From positions 20,299,475-20,363,474 of the forward strand of contig CAMGYJ010000008.1 of assembly GCA_946122785.1 (NCBI GenBank): a stretch of 64,000 nt of DNA. The letters run 5' to 3'. Under the pieces are notes generated by a model. It saw only the letters and a program-made list of their open reading frames with translations. It was not told the origin of the DNA and did no database searches. Position 1 is the first letter of the stretch, and every line of letters starts with the position of its first letter. Of the stretch, positions 1 through 10,760 are shown in pieces. Made by a program: the position numbers and the translations under genes. Origin of the DNA: Linum tenue (taxonomy: Eukaryota; Streptophyta; Magnoliopsida; Malpighiales; Linaceae).

Positions 1-525
1 CCTTCCAAGGGGACACCCTCAGGAATACCATATCACCCACTTCATAACTTCGCGGGTTCCTTGGCCTCTCAGCATAACTCTTATGCCGATCCTGAGCCGC
101 CTTCAAGTTTCAGCGAATCACCTCCACCTTCTCCACTATCTTCTGTACCATCTCCGAACCCTCTAGCTGTCGTACGCCCTCTACATCCCAGTACAATGGT
201 GTACGACACTTCCTCCCATACAATACCTCATATGGAGCTGCTTGTATAGAGCTGTGATACAGGTTAAGACATATGGAGTTTGCTTGTATTAAGAAAACTC
301 CATTAGAGGCAAATGCTCATCCCAAGGTCCTTCCATGGTTAAGACACACGCCCTCAGTAGGTCCTCCAGTGTCTGAATCGTCCTCTCTGACTACCCATCC
401 GTCTGGGGGTGGTATGCGGTAGAGAAGTGAATTTTAGTGCCCATTGCCCTTTGAAGACTCACCCAGAATCGTGCCGTGAAGCTAGGGTCGCGATCAAACA
501 CGATACTAAGTGGAACTATATGCAA
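1..525 (-). pseudogene. pol: Tekay/Del-like chromovirus integrase, C-terminal part (fragment)
   Basis: Translation of the minus strand gives the end of a Ty3/gypsy integrase: [13 protein letters not shown] near 480-515, [10 protein letters not shown] near 400-430, then AAPYEVLYGRKCRTPLYW and SYEVGDMVFLRVSPWK near the left edge. This order (catalytic core, then GKP/Y-type C-terminal region) is that of plant chromoviruses of the Tekay/Del group. The enzyme would insert retroelement cDNA into chromosomes. The reading is broken by a stop directly after HPQTDG and by at least one frameshift further left, so it is a dead fragment. The left edge of the window cuts it. On the right it runs without a spacer into Athila gag sequence, which is not a normal gene order. 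Confidence 0.8.
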
Positions 526-965
526 TCTTCGGCCGACACACCATTGGTCTTCAAGCTCCCCGCGAGCTCCAAGAATCTCTGCACGTGCTCTCTTGGTGAC
601 TCGTTCTCAAGGCCTTGGAATAGAGCATTACTTCGTATCATATAGTACCGCATTGAATGTTTGTCGGCCTTGGGGCCATATAGTACTGCATTATCCTCGG
701 GGCATCCTCTTCCTCCGCCGCATCGTTCAACTGGCGGGCTCGAGCGGCTCCATCTTGCCTTTGGTTACCCGCCATTTCCACTACAATGACGGGTTCAACT
801 TCCAATTCTTCAACTTCTTCTCCACTAACACTGGGACCCAAATGTTGTCCCCCTCTTTCAATCCTTATCCTTCCCTCCGCTAGCTCTCTCTCTTGCTAGG
901 AGCCAGAGAGTCCGGTTTATGTCCTCGTCAAGCGGTAGCAAAGGTGCCGAGTTAGTCCGGGTCAT
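525..965 (-). pseudogene. gag: Athila-type gag, N-terminal fragment
   Basis: Starts at an ATG (963-965) with MTR-N-APLLPLDEDINRTL, closely matching the start of the longer gag at 20890-21888. After about 100 residues (ending APRPTNIQ near 650) sequence is missing relative to that copy. The frame shifts and resumes with [22 protein letters not shown] down to about 530. It lies directly downstream of the primer-binding site and LTR to its right, as expected for a minus-strand Athila element. Gag would form the retroelement particle. The ORF is broken and is joined on the left to chromovirus integrase. Confidence 0.75.
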
Positions 966-1070
966 GCACCACCTACACACAATCGGAAAACAAACCAAGT
1001 CTAGCACAAGCAAAGCGCACACATTTGCAAAACTGGAAATTAAAAGCTACATTAACACTTAAATTTCGTT

Positions 1071-1087
1071 CCCTAGCAACGGCGCCA
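1071..1087 (-). other. tRNA-Asp-type primer-binding site of the Athila element
   Basis: The plus strand reads ccctagcaacggcgcca, the 3' end of plant tRNA-Asp (CCCCGGCAACGGCGCCA) with small changes. It sits 6 bp from the LTR edge. This fixes the element as minus-strand, with its 5' LTR to the right. Confidence 0.8.
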
Positions 1088-1093
1088 AAAATT

Positions 1094-2612
1094 TGACTCG
1101 CACGAAGCTACACCACAATAAAATCCCGACTAGAGTCCAAGTTTTTGAACTCTAGTCGGGTGCAATATAGAGCAAGTATTTAGAAAATCAACCCGGGTCG
1201 GTCCGTCTACACCTACTTCAGTTGTTTTAATCATTATCTAGCAATAAAGTTTTGGTTTAAAAGGTTGCTAATTGTAATAAAATAGGACAAAGGTAAATGG
1301 TTTTGAAAACTCTTTTGTGGAAGATCACTCGAGTATCGCTCCCCCCTAACAACTACCATGATATGTGAATTAGAACGATTGCTTTGGGCAAGGTAATCGC
1401 GAACCGCAGAGGGATGCATATATGGTCAGAGACCACAATCTCAATTGCTAAACCGAGGTAAACATTACAGTTGTGTCACTCGACCCTCTCGGTTTAGGCA
1501 ATCATTAATTGACTTACTCCCTCACTCAACTCAAAGGTCGGACGCTTTAATCGTGATTAACCGATTTGCTTAATTCAACATTGAGGGTTACCCTAAATTA
1601 ACCTATTTAGGTGGCTTAAAAAGCTGAAGAAAAACCAACTCGATTGAGTCTCCCTTAGAAGAGGGATTTTCCTCCCTAAGCTTGGTTAAGGTGGCTAATT
1701 AGATTTCTAGCACCAACATGCACAAACCTAAGGGTGCTAAGCACAATTATGCACAATCCTTAGGTTGCTAAGCACCAAAATGCACAAACCTAAGGATGCT
1801 AAGCACAAAACTTGCACAACCCCTAGGTTGCTAAGCACAAGCATGCACAATCAACATAAATAATACCTTGATCATTGGATTAAACAATACCCAATGACAA
1901 TCATTCAATTCACATAAAAGAAACTACATGGTAGAGTTAGGGTTTCACAACACCCAAGTGAAAGGAGATATACTCCATGCTAGAAATGGGGAAAACACAA
2001 GGAGAAGAAGAGGAAGCCATCTTGGAGGATGCTCTTAATCTTCTTGGCCCTTGTATTGAACTTTCCTTGGAGGAAATCTTCCCAAAATTCACCTTGAAGC
2101 AAAACCCTAGCCTTCTTCTCCTTTGGTTCGTGTTTCTCTCTCTAGAAATCTGAAGAAGGCTTTTCACACAAAGTGGGCTCTCCTTTCTCTCCTCCTTTCA
2201 TCTCATCTTTTAAACTAGAGACGAGCTCAGTTCACGGCCGTGAACCATGAAACGCGTCTGTGATCTACAGGCGTGCGCCAAAACACACCGCTTCGTTCGC
2301 TTCTGTTCACGGTCAACAAGCTCCATTCACGGTCTTAGTGACTGTGAACTCACATTGCGTCAGTAAACTCTGTTTTGGCTCTGGACGCCTAGAGGTTCAC
2401 GGTCAAGAGCTCTTCTTCACAGTCATGCAAGACCGTGAACTTCCTCGGCTACCCGTGAACTGGCCCTTTTTCACCTTTTCTCCCGGTTTTCGATCCTTTT
2501 CATCCCACTTTTGACTCCGAGGCGGGTTTAACATGTTAAACCCTGAAACACACTAAAACACGAGGAACCTAAGTAAAACGGGGGCAAAACATGTACAATT
2601 AGGCCCGAATCA
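1094..2612 (-). repeat. Athila-A 5' LTR (left copy)
   Basis: In sense (minus) orientation it starts TGATTCGGGCC (right edge) and ends GAGTCA (left edge), followed by the primer-binding site. The length is 1519 bp. It matches the LTRs at 9279-10745 and 22037-23378 and the plus-strand copy at 4019-5479. It contains a 31-bp tandem array (1719-1853), a TTTAAA-type TATA signal near 2210 and repeated CACGGTC/GACCGTG words at about 2230-2460. The other LTR lies outside the window. Confidence 0.85.
1719..1853. repeat. 31-bp tandem repeat inside LTR-A
   Basis: Four and a bit units beginning TGCACAA, each with a CCTAAGG/CCTTAGG/CCTAGG centre and a GCTAAGCAC tail; the period is 31-32 bp. The same array is present at about 9789-9925 and, inverted, at about 4845-4975. 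Confidence 0.8.
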
Positions 2613-2801
2613 ATCCAATACTTTTAAACACAAAAACACTAAAAAGGAAAATCTAACACACACAAACCACCCTTCAAGATGAAGAGTGGTTAACAAAACA
2701 CAAATGAAACACAAGAAGGCAAGATATAAAATTCTAGAGTAACACTAAACGACCTTTTCAAAATAATGGACTGTGGTTCCTCGACAACAACGCTAAAAGC
2801 T
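2613..2801 (-). mobile_element. Leader remnant of an older Athila-type element (E) with degraded primer site
   Basis: Between two LTRs. The right end reads ttcctcgacaacaacgctaa, a decayed form of the tRNA-Asp primer site, directly before the LTR start tgactcgc at 2802. No coding sequence is visible. The Athila-A element to the left appears to have inserted here. Confidence 0.5.
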
Positions 2802-3101
2802 TGACTCGCTTGGAACTACACCGCGAATTAATCCCGACTAGTGCCCAAGTTTTTAAACACTAGTTGGGTTCATTATAGGGCAAGTAAATAAATTGTCAAC
2901 CCAGGATAGTCCATGTACCCCTACTTCAATCGATTAAGTTGTTATTTAGCAAACAGTTTTTGGTTAAAAGCTACAAAAACTACAAAATGAAAACAAGCAA
3001 AGAAAGTAAATGGCGGATAATTCTATATGAGAGAGCTTCATCTGGGTATTGCTCTCCCTAGTCTCATATTAAGAAACAAGGAAAAAAACTATAGTGTTAA
3101 T

Positions 3102-3914
3102 CAGGGGCAGAGGGAGAAGCAAAGAGGGTGGGTACCGGGACCAATCTTAACTCGGGGAGAAAAATTATAAATTAGGTATAATAGTTAATTCGGTATGAAA
3201 AATAACATGTATTTAATTGAAAATAGTTGACATTTCAAATATTTTATGTATGATTTATAAGTTGTGTATTGACATATTCAATATTTTTATAACGAGTTAT
3301 GTACAAATGACAATGGTGCATATGACCGCCCAAAATTGAAGTGTATTTGTCCAATATCTCGAACAAATTTCCATCAAATCATAGCTAGTTTATAAGAATA
3401 CGTTTATTTCAATCAAGAGTAGGGAGAGTGTAACAAGCGACTCCTAAGGACAAAAACGACTAAAATAGTATAATAGTTAATTGAGAATGAAATTTAAGGC
3501 ACTTCTAATTGAGAATGGTTGATCGAAAGATCATGTTTTCGAATTTTGGTGACCCAATTTGTTAAGCACATGATTTTCGGATTTTCGAAAAATTTAATCA
3601 CGTATAAGTTGTTTTTCGTTAACGGAGAAGTGTTTTAAATACTAAATAGTATAAATCCATTATTAAATCTTTCACAACAAAACGGTCTTGACGAAAAACA
3701 CCATTCGAAAGAAAATGTCTAACTGAATCGTTAATAATTGGTTGATGCACATAGAGTGATATTCTTGATAGTTTAGACATATATTTAATTTACCAAGTTT
3801 TTGTGAATACAATATTATATCATGAATTATTTAAAAGCGGTAACAAAATTATTTAATCATATGTATTTTTTTCTAAATGGACTCACCCTCGATAAAATCC
3901 TAGCTACGCTCCTG
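3102..3914. mobile_element. Non-autonomous hAT-like DNA transposon, 813 bp
   Basis: The ends are inverted: CAGGGGCAGAG on the left, and CAGGAGCGTAG when the right end is read on the minus strand. The flanks are 8-bp near-duplicates, gtgttaat (3094-3101) and gtgtgaat (3915-3922). An 8-bp target duplication and CAGGGGC-type ends are hAT features. The AT-rich interior has no ORF, so it is a non-autonomous copy. Confidence 0.75.
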
Positions 3915-4018
3915 GTGTGAATGATGTGTTCATATACCGCAAGGCGGGAGCAACTAGCTAGGAACAAACACTCCTAGTCGATCGATTAAGGATCGAACCA
4001 AAAAGCTAGTGAACCTAG

Positions 4019-5479
4019 TGATTCGGGCCTAATTGCACATGTTTTGTCCCCGTTTTACTTAGATGTTTTTGCCAAATTCGCTCATTAAAGGTTGGCTTTA
4101 CACTAGGTTCTTCGTGTTTGAGTGTGTTTCAGGATTTAACAGGGGAAACCAGCCTCGGAGTCGAAAGATTGGCGAAAAGGATCAAAAACCGGGAGAAGAG
4201 ATGAAAAAGAGCTAGTTCACGGCTAACTGAAGGATTTCACGGTCATGCAAGACCGTGAAGAAGAGGAGTTGACCGTGAATCACGAGGCGTCCCAAGCCAA
4301 TGTGAAGGTTACTGACGCAAGGTGAGTTCACGGTCACTAAGGTCGTGAACACATGCAGTTGACCATGAACAGACGTGTGAGCAATGCGGAGCGTTTTGAC
4401 GCACGCCTTGAGTTCACAGACGCGTTTGATGGTTCACGGCCGTGAACTCAGGCCGTGAACTCAGCTCATCTCGGGTTTAAAAGATGAGCTGAAAGGAGGA
4501 GAGAGGGGAGAGCCCACTTTTGTGTGAAACACCTTCTTCAGCATTCTAGTGAGAGAAACATAATCAAAGGGAAGAAGAAGGTTAGAGCTTGACTTCAAGG
4601 AAGATTTTGGGAAGATTTCCCCAAGGAAAGCTCAACTCAAGGGTCAAGAAGAGAGGGAGCATCCTCAAAGATGGTTTCCACCTTTTTCCCTTTTGTTCTT
4701 CCCACTTCTAGCATGGAGTAGACCTCCTTTCACTTGGGTGTAGTGAAACCCTAACTCTACCATGTAGTTTTCTTGTATGTGTTTTGGATGATTGTCATTG
4801 GGTATTGTTCAATTCAATGATTGAGGCATTATTCACCATGATTGTGCATGCTTGTGCTTACGAACTTAGGGATTGTGCATGTTTTGTGCTTAACATCCAC
4901 AGGTTTGTGCATTTAGGTGCTTAGCAACCTAAGGATTGTGCATAATTGTGCTTAAAACCCCTAGGTTTGTGCATTTAGGTTCTAGTAATCTAATTTGCCA
5001 CCTTAGCCTAGTTTAGAGAGGAAAATTCCCCTTTCAATGGAGACTCAATTAAGTTGGTTTTCCTTCCGCTTTCTAAGCCACCTAAACTAGGTTAAGTTAG
5101 GTCAACCCTCAATATTGAGTTAAGCAAGTCGATTAATCGTGATTAAACCGTTCGACCTTAGAGTTGAGTGAGGGAGTAAGTCAATTACCGATTATCTAAA
5201 CCGAGAGGGTCGAGTGACACGGCATTTCATCCTTACATCGGTTTAGCAATTGAGATGCGGTCTCCGACCACATATGCATCCCTCTGTGGTTCGCGATAAA
5301 CGTGCCCAAAGGCATCGTTCCAATTCACATAGCATGGTAGCGTTAGGGGGAAGCGACACCCGAGTGACTTTCCCACAAAAGAGTTTTCAAACCCAATCAC
5401 ATTTGCTTTCTTTTATTTCAATTAGCAAACCTTTAAACCAAAGTTTTGTTTCTATATAATGATTTCAATCATGTTCTTA
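4019..5479 (+). repeat. LTR-A, plus orientation, 3'-truncated
   Basis: Starts TGATTCGGGCC and reads as the reverse of the other LTR-A copies: the conserved CTAGG block at 4099-4140, GACCGTG words at 4218-4460, a TTTAAA signal near 4478 and the inverted 31-bp array near 4845-4975. It stops about 190 bp short of the expected GAGTCA end and has no adjacent internal region, so it is a truncated solo LTR. Confidence 0.75.
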
Positions 5480-5603
5480 AATCCTAACACATATATAGAC
5501 TAGGATTCACAATACCCAAGTGAGTAGGCAGGCTATTCCATAATCCTAACACATATATAGACTAGGATTCACAATACCCAAGTGAGTAGGCAGGCTATTC
5601 CAT
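5480..5603. repeat. Perfect 62-bp tandem duplication
   Basis: Two adjacent identical 62-bp units, 5480-5541 and 5542-5603, each beginning aatcctaacacatat and ending ggctattccat. They sit at the junction of the truncated LTR-A and the resumed LTR-E. Confidence 0.9.
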
Positions 5604-6289
5604 AGCTAGGCAAGGGGAAACAACAAAAAGGAGAGAAAGAACCATGAAGAGATGACAATCTTCCTTCTTTGTTGCTTGAATCTCCCTTGAGAAGAAGAAA
5701 CCTTGAATCTTCTAGGTTAGGACAAGCCCAAATCCCCTTCTTCCTCCTTTCAATGACACTTTCTCTCTTTAAAATAAGAAGAGGAAACCCTAATCTCTCA
5801 CTAGAAACCCTCTTTTATTCTGAAAACTAAAAACCTACCAAAAGCTCACCTTCTCCTTCAGCTCAATTCCCCTTTTATAATCAGATCGATGGCTATTCAC
5901 AATCCCATTCCACGGTCGTTAACATTCGTCCTCGACCGTGAAGCCGAGCAGATTCGCACTGTTTCACTAAGTCACTTCACGGTCTGGGACTGGAGTTCAC
6001 AATCGCATACCGTGAACTGTCTGGACTCTAGTGAAACGCACCACTATTCTGGAACCTCCGCGCTTCATGGTCTCAGGGAAATTGTCACAGTCTTTGGACT
6101 TTTCTTCAATTTTTGGCGCGTTTTGACTCCAATCGTCCCAAAACTCGTCCTCAATCCTTCTACACGTGCTAGGACCTGAAATATGACAAAACAAGCACAA
6201 CCTAGCGTAAAATATGTCGAGGGACGATGAAATGCAAAGTCAAACTATCAAGAAATGAGGGGTAAATGTGTACAATTTGACCTGAATCA

Positions 6290-7089
6290 ATACCTTAGCA
6301 TATGCCCGATTATAGAACCGTTGATGCTCAGAGATAGTTTCAAAACTATTCAAGTGGGGGATTGTTGGAAATGTGAATACCTTTTAAAGCTATAAGTCTC
6401 AAAGGAGGAAAAAACTACCACATTGGTAGTTTTACACTTATGATATGTGTATAAGAATAGGGGCCTCTCTCTTAGGGGCATGTCCCTTGTGGTGACCCAC
6501 TTTTGTGGAAGAGAGGACCTAACGGACCACCACACACACACGCGCCGTTCGTTCGACCGACTGACAAGCGATTGGGTGGGTGGGTCTAGATTGAGACTAA
6601 TATGTTTTAGAGAAATTCCAAAATTAATTATTTAATTATGACTTAATTATCTTGTATCCTTAACAAATACGAAGATAATTAATTCAAAGGTATATTCGAG
6701 AGATAATATGGTTAGGAATTATCTTACAGACGCGTTTTAATTAAGGAAGTTATTATCTTCCTAATGACCGCGGTTATTCCCCAAGTAAGAGGGTATATTC
6801 GTGGGAGTCTGAGTACTATAAATAGCCATTTCACAAGACCCTCTGAACACACCACAAACGAGCAGAAACATGAGAGAGAGAGAGAGAGTGTGTGTGTGTG
6901 TGTTCAAAGGGCTCCGATTTTCGCACAAACCCGCAGAGCACAAGGGGATCTTTTTTTATCTTGGAGACAACTGGTTGAGTCTGTCATGTGAAATGAAGGC
7001 AGTGCCGCGAGCATCTTAAAGAAAGCGACCTAGTTCACGACTCAGCTCCAGATTCGGTAATCGTTCTTTTTGTTGTTTTGTTTCTAACA
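6290..7089 (+). mobile_element. Ty1/copia 3' remnant: internal tail, polypurine tract and 3' LTR
   Basis: Bases 6290-6362 match the end of the internal region of the copia element at 32340-32429, including the tract aagtggggga just before the LTR. The LTR begins TGTTGGAAATG (6363) and ends CTAACA (7089), 727 bp, with a GA/GT microsatellite at about 6870-6902 and a TATA-like ctataaatag near 6819. The rest of the element is missing or displaced. Confidence 0.75.
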
Positions 7090-7740
7090 ACTTACAACAA
7101 CTATGTGTTGTTCCTTCTCTGTAATTCCCCTAATCATCACCCACTATATATGCATCGGTCGCCCTCCACAGGTCGGCTTCTCTCACACGATCTGGCAAAG
7201 GTGAGGGGTGCCACGGCGGAAGGTGTCTTGAGGAGGAAAGAATGGGGGCAGACGATTACTTCCGTTCCTTTTTACGATCGAGTGCTCCTTCCTCTGTTTG
7301 GGGCGGCGATGATGAGAAGAAAAAAGAATAGTCGGTGGCGGACATGTATATCGTAGAGAGAGGGACGAATGGGAGGAGTTTTAATGGGAGTTTTCTGGCT
7401 ACTCCACCTATTAGTTTAGGGTTTTTTGTTTAGGTTTAATTGCCCAGGTCATTTTAGGCATTTTACCATTATGGGTGAGTTTAATTGAAAACTCAGTTAA
7501 TGTCTGTAACTTTCTTATTTTATGCGGAAATTCAATAACGTTTGATACGAGAGTTCACATTTTTATTCATCATCGATATAACGGTGGAATTGGACAAATT
7601 TTGACCAAGGGCATAATGTTCATTTTCTATTAAGAAATGGATGAGGTGTAACATTTCTCTCCCCCCCCCCCCCCCGAAAAAATTCCGTCCCCGAAATTGG
7701 AATTGAATGTAACCGCGTTGGACGGGATGTAACATGTAGG
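7090..7740 (-). mobile_element. Chromovirus 3' end and LTR fragment
   Basis: On the minus strand, 7740 to 7654 resembles the usual end of Tekay-type pol (a FRGRNFF-like peptide) followed by a pure G run (C run 7662-7675 on the plus strand) acting as polypurine tract. An LTR beginning TGTTACACCTC then runs from 7653 leftward to about 7090, with a TATA-like atatatag near 7147. Frames are broken. The left limit is set only by the copia LTR. Confidence 0.5.
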
Positions 7741-7743
7741 AAG

Positions 7744-9278
7744 TTGAATATTTTAAAAGGGATGCTAAAAAAGCTTAATCGGGAGGAATACTCTTATTTG
7801 AGGGATAGGGTGAGGTTAAAAGAAGATGAAGTCTATATGGCACAAGCTGAAGCATATTCTACTCCTTCCTCTAGTACTTTTGAAGTTGAGCAGAAGTTGT
7901 CGGATGAACTCAGAGTTCTCAAGGAAGGTAAAGAGTTATTCCTTAGGAAAAAATCATGAGAACCATGGTTGAAAGAGGGGGATTCTAATACTTCTTATTT
8001 TCACAAATCAGATAAAAACATACAGAAAAGAAATATGATCAGATCATTGTGTGATGAACATGGAAATAGAGTTGAGGACACCAAATCTATGGGAGATATA
8101 ACAGTGAGATTTTACAAAAGGCTTCAAAGTACAAGGGATAATTTAGTGGTTACTAGGCCAGTAGAGTTCTACATGCAACTTCTTATGATGGAGATTCCAC
8201 TTGATAAGGTAGGTGACCTGTGTAGTTTAGTGACAGGGCAAGAGGCAAAGCAAACAATATTTGGTAGGAATGGTGATAAGAGCCTAGGCCCGGATGGATT
8301 TTTGGCCTATTTCTTTCAGTTTACTTGGGACATTATTGGTCCTGAGATTATTGCAGCAATGCAGTTATGTTTCCAGAACTTAGATATCCCAAGTGAGGTA
8401 AATTCCACTGTACTTACTCTTGTTCCTAAAGTAAAGAGTCTTGAAGATATGAAGTTTTTTGTCCAAATGGTTGTTGCAACATACTTTGAAAATGCATTTC
8501 AAAGATAATTGAAATGAGGCCGAGAAATCTGCTTCCTTATGCGATTAGTGAGAACCAGACTGCATTTGTCAGGGGACGTCTATTTAGTGAGAACATTCTT
8601 CTAACACACGAGCTTGTTCAAAGGTGTAATAGAGTAGGAATTCCACCTCGTAGTCTTGCTAAGATTCATTTGATGAAAGCTTTCGATTCAGTGGATTGGG
8701 CTTTCTGTTAACAGTCTTATAAGCTACGAACTTCCCAACTGCGTTTGTTGGCTAGATTAGAATGTGTGTCAAAACCCCAATATTTAGTGTTGGCTTAAAT
8801 GGGGGGTTGATTGGTCACTTTGCTGCTCATAAATGTTTAAGGCAAGGGGACCCTCTGTCCCTTATTTAATTGAGGAAAAGTTGCCATTCCATCCAATGGG
8901 CAATAGATTAGGCTGACTCATTTGATATTTGTTGATGATCAACTTCTTTTCTCAGATGGTTCTAACTATGGGATTCATTGCATTCAAAGAGTCATTGACA
9001 AGTTTAGAAATCTTTCCAGTTTGGCTTCTAATCCCTCAAATGTGAATTGTACTACAGTGGTATCCCTGAGAGTGGTAGCGGGATGTGACTAATATGGCAG
9101 CGTATAAACTCGGTACTCTGATAGTTAGATACCTTGATCTCCCTCTTATCCAAGGAAAGCTTCACTATTAAGGCTTTGAGATCTGTAATTGAGCGGCTTA
9201 CAGGTAAGATCCAAGGCTGGAGGGAAAATACCTAAGCTATGCAAGGAGACTACAACTTGTTATGGCTCTCTTGTATAG
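7744..9278 (+). pseudogene. L1-type LINE 1 ORF2, reverse transcriptase part (segment 1 of 3)
   Basis: Pieces of a plant L1 ORF2 in plus orientation: WLKEGDSNTSYFHKS near 7969, LGPDGFLAYFFQFTWDIIG near 8285-8345, SENQTAFVRGRL near 8550, MKAFDSVDW near 8672, CLRQGDPLS near 8838, and the catalytic box LIFVDDQLLFSDG near 8918. The protein would prime reverse transcription at a nicked target. No endonuclease domain is visible upstream, and at least three frameshifts or stops occur. It stops in the middle of a codon run (LVMALL) where Athila-A is inserted, and continues at 23384. Confidence 0.85.
9274..9278. repeat. Target-site duplication TATAG, left copy, of Athila-A
   Basis: TATAG directly left of the LTR at 9279; the matching copy is at 23379-23383, directly right of the other LTR. 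Confidence 0.9.
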
Positions 9279-10745
9279 TGACTCGCTCGAAACTACACCA
9301 AAATAAAATACCAACTAGAGCCCAATTTTTTAAATACCGACCAGGGCCGATCCGTCTACCTCTACTTCAGTTGTTGAAATCATTATCTAGCAACAAACTT
9401 TTGATTTAAGGGTTTGCTAATTGAAATGAAAGAAAGCAAAGGTAATTGGTTTTGAAAACTCTTTTGTGGAAGGATCACCTGGGTGTCGCTTCCCCATAAC
9501 TGCTACCATGCTATGTGAATAGGAACGATTGCTTTGGGCACGGTAATCGTGAACCGCAGAGGGATGCATATATGGTCGGAGACCACAAACCCAATTGCCA
9601 AATCGAGGTAAGCATGAAAGGCCGTGTCACTCGACCCTCTCTCGGTTTAGACAATCGGTAGTTGACTTACTCCCTCACAGAACTCTAAGGTCAGTCGGCT
9701 TAATCGCGATTAACCGGTTTGCTTGATTCAATATTGAGGGTTGCCCTAGCTTAACCTAGTTTATGTGGCCAATTAGATTGCTCGCACCAACATGCACAAA
9801 CCTAAGGGTGCTAAGCACAATTATGCACAATCCTTAGGTTGTTAAGCTCCTAAATGCACAAACCCAAGGATGCTAAGCACAAAACATGCACAAACCTTAA
9901 GTAGCTAAGCACAAGCATGCACAATCAATCATGGAAAATACCTCAAACATTGAATTAAACAACACCCAATGAAAATCATTGAATTCACATAAAAGAAAAC
10001 TAGATGGTAGAGTTAGGGTTTCACAACACCCAAGTGAAAGGAGGTCTACTCCATGCTAGAAGTGGGGAAAACAAAAAGGAAAGAGGTGGAAACCATCTTG
10101 AAGGATGATCCCAGTCTTCTTGGCCCTTGAGTTGAGCTTTCCTTGGAGGAAATCTTCCCAAAATCTATCTTGAAGCAAAACCCTAGCCTTCTTCTCCCTT
10201 TTAGTCGTGTTTCTCTCTCTAGAATTCAGAAGAAGGCTTCTCTCACAAAATGGGCACTCCCCTCTCTCCTCCTTTCAGCTCATCAGTTAACCATAGACGA
10301 GCTAAGATCACGGTTTGAGTTCACGTCCTTGAACCAAGAAATGCGTCCGTGAACTTCAAGCGTGCACCAAAACGTGTCGCATCATTCACTTCTGTTCACG
10401 GTCAACTGCCTTTGTTCACGGTCTTAGAGACCGTGAACTCAGCCTTCGTCAGTAACATTCGTTCTGGCTCTGGACGCCTCGAGATTCACGGTCAAGGGCT
10501 CCTCTTCACGGTCTTGCATGATCGTGAACTTCCTGTGAAAGCCGTGAACTGGCCCTTTTTCACCTCTTCTCCCGGTTTTCGATCCTTTTCGTCCAACTTT
10601 CGACTCCGAGGCTGGTTTCGCCTGTTGAATCCTGAAACACACTGAAACACGAGGAACCTAGCATAAAACCAACCTTTTAGGAGTGAAATTGGCACAAACA
10701 TCTAAGTAAAATGGGGGCAAAGCATGTACAATTAGGCCCGAATCA
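9279..10745 (-). repeat. Athila-A 3' LTR
   Basis: Sense start TGATTCGGGCC at 10745, sense end GAGTCA at 9279, 1467 bp. It contains the 31-bp array (about 9789-9925) and CACGGTC/GACCGTG words at about 10310-10550. It is longer than the 5' LTR, which has lost about 590 bp. Confidence 0.9.
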
Positions 10746-10760
10746 CTCCCCCACACTTAG
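10746..10760 (-). other. Polypurine tract of Athila-A
   Basis: The minus strand reads ctaagtgtgggggag directly before the 3' LTR. This purine run is the expected plus-strand primer in reverse transcription. Confidence 0.8.

Larger units (their letters stand above)
2802..6289 (-). repeat. Old Athila-type LTR 'E', split by later insertions
   Basis: Three pieces add up to about 1.2 kb of one minus-strand LTR: 2802-3101, 3923-4018 and about 5480-6289. The left piece starts tgactcgc (sense end GCGAGTCA) and the right piece ends at the sense TGATTCAGG start. The gaps are filled by a hAT element and a plus-strand LTR-A. The right piece carries TTCACGGTC-type words (5905-6020) and the conserved CTAGG block (6168-6209). 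It lies in copia sequence that resumes at 6290. Confidence 0.6.

Noticed and set aside
2260..2514. Open frame containing VHGQ and VTVNS strings, also seen near 10349 and 22983
   Set aside because: It lies in the LTR-A U3 word array (CACGGTCAA read as codons). It recurs only because the LTR recurs and has no start context or family match.
7662..7675. C runs here and at 12474-12487 as sequencing errors or special structures
   Set aside because: The first fits a chromovirus polypurine tract on the minus strand. The second is in non-coding element sequence. Length may be uncertain, but nothing more can be said.
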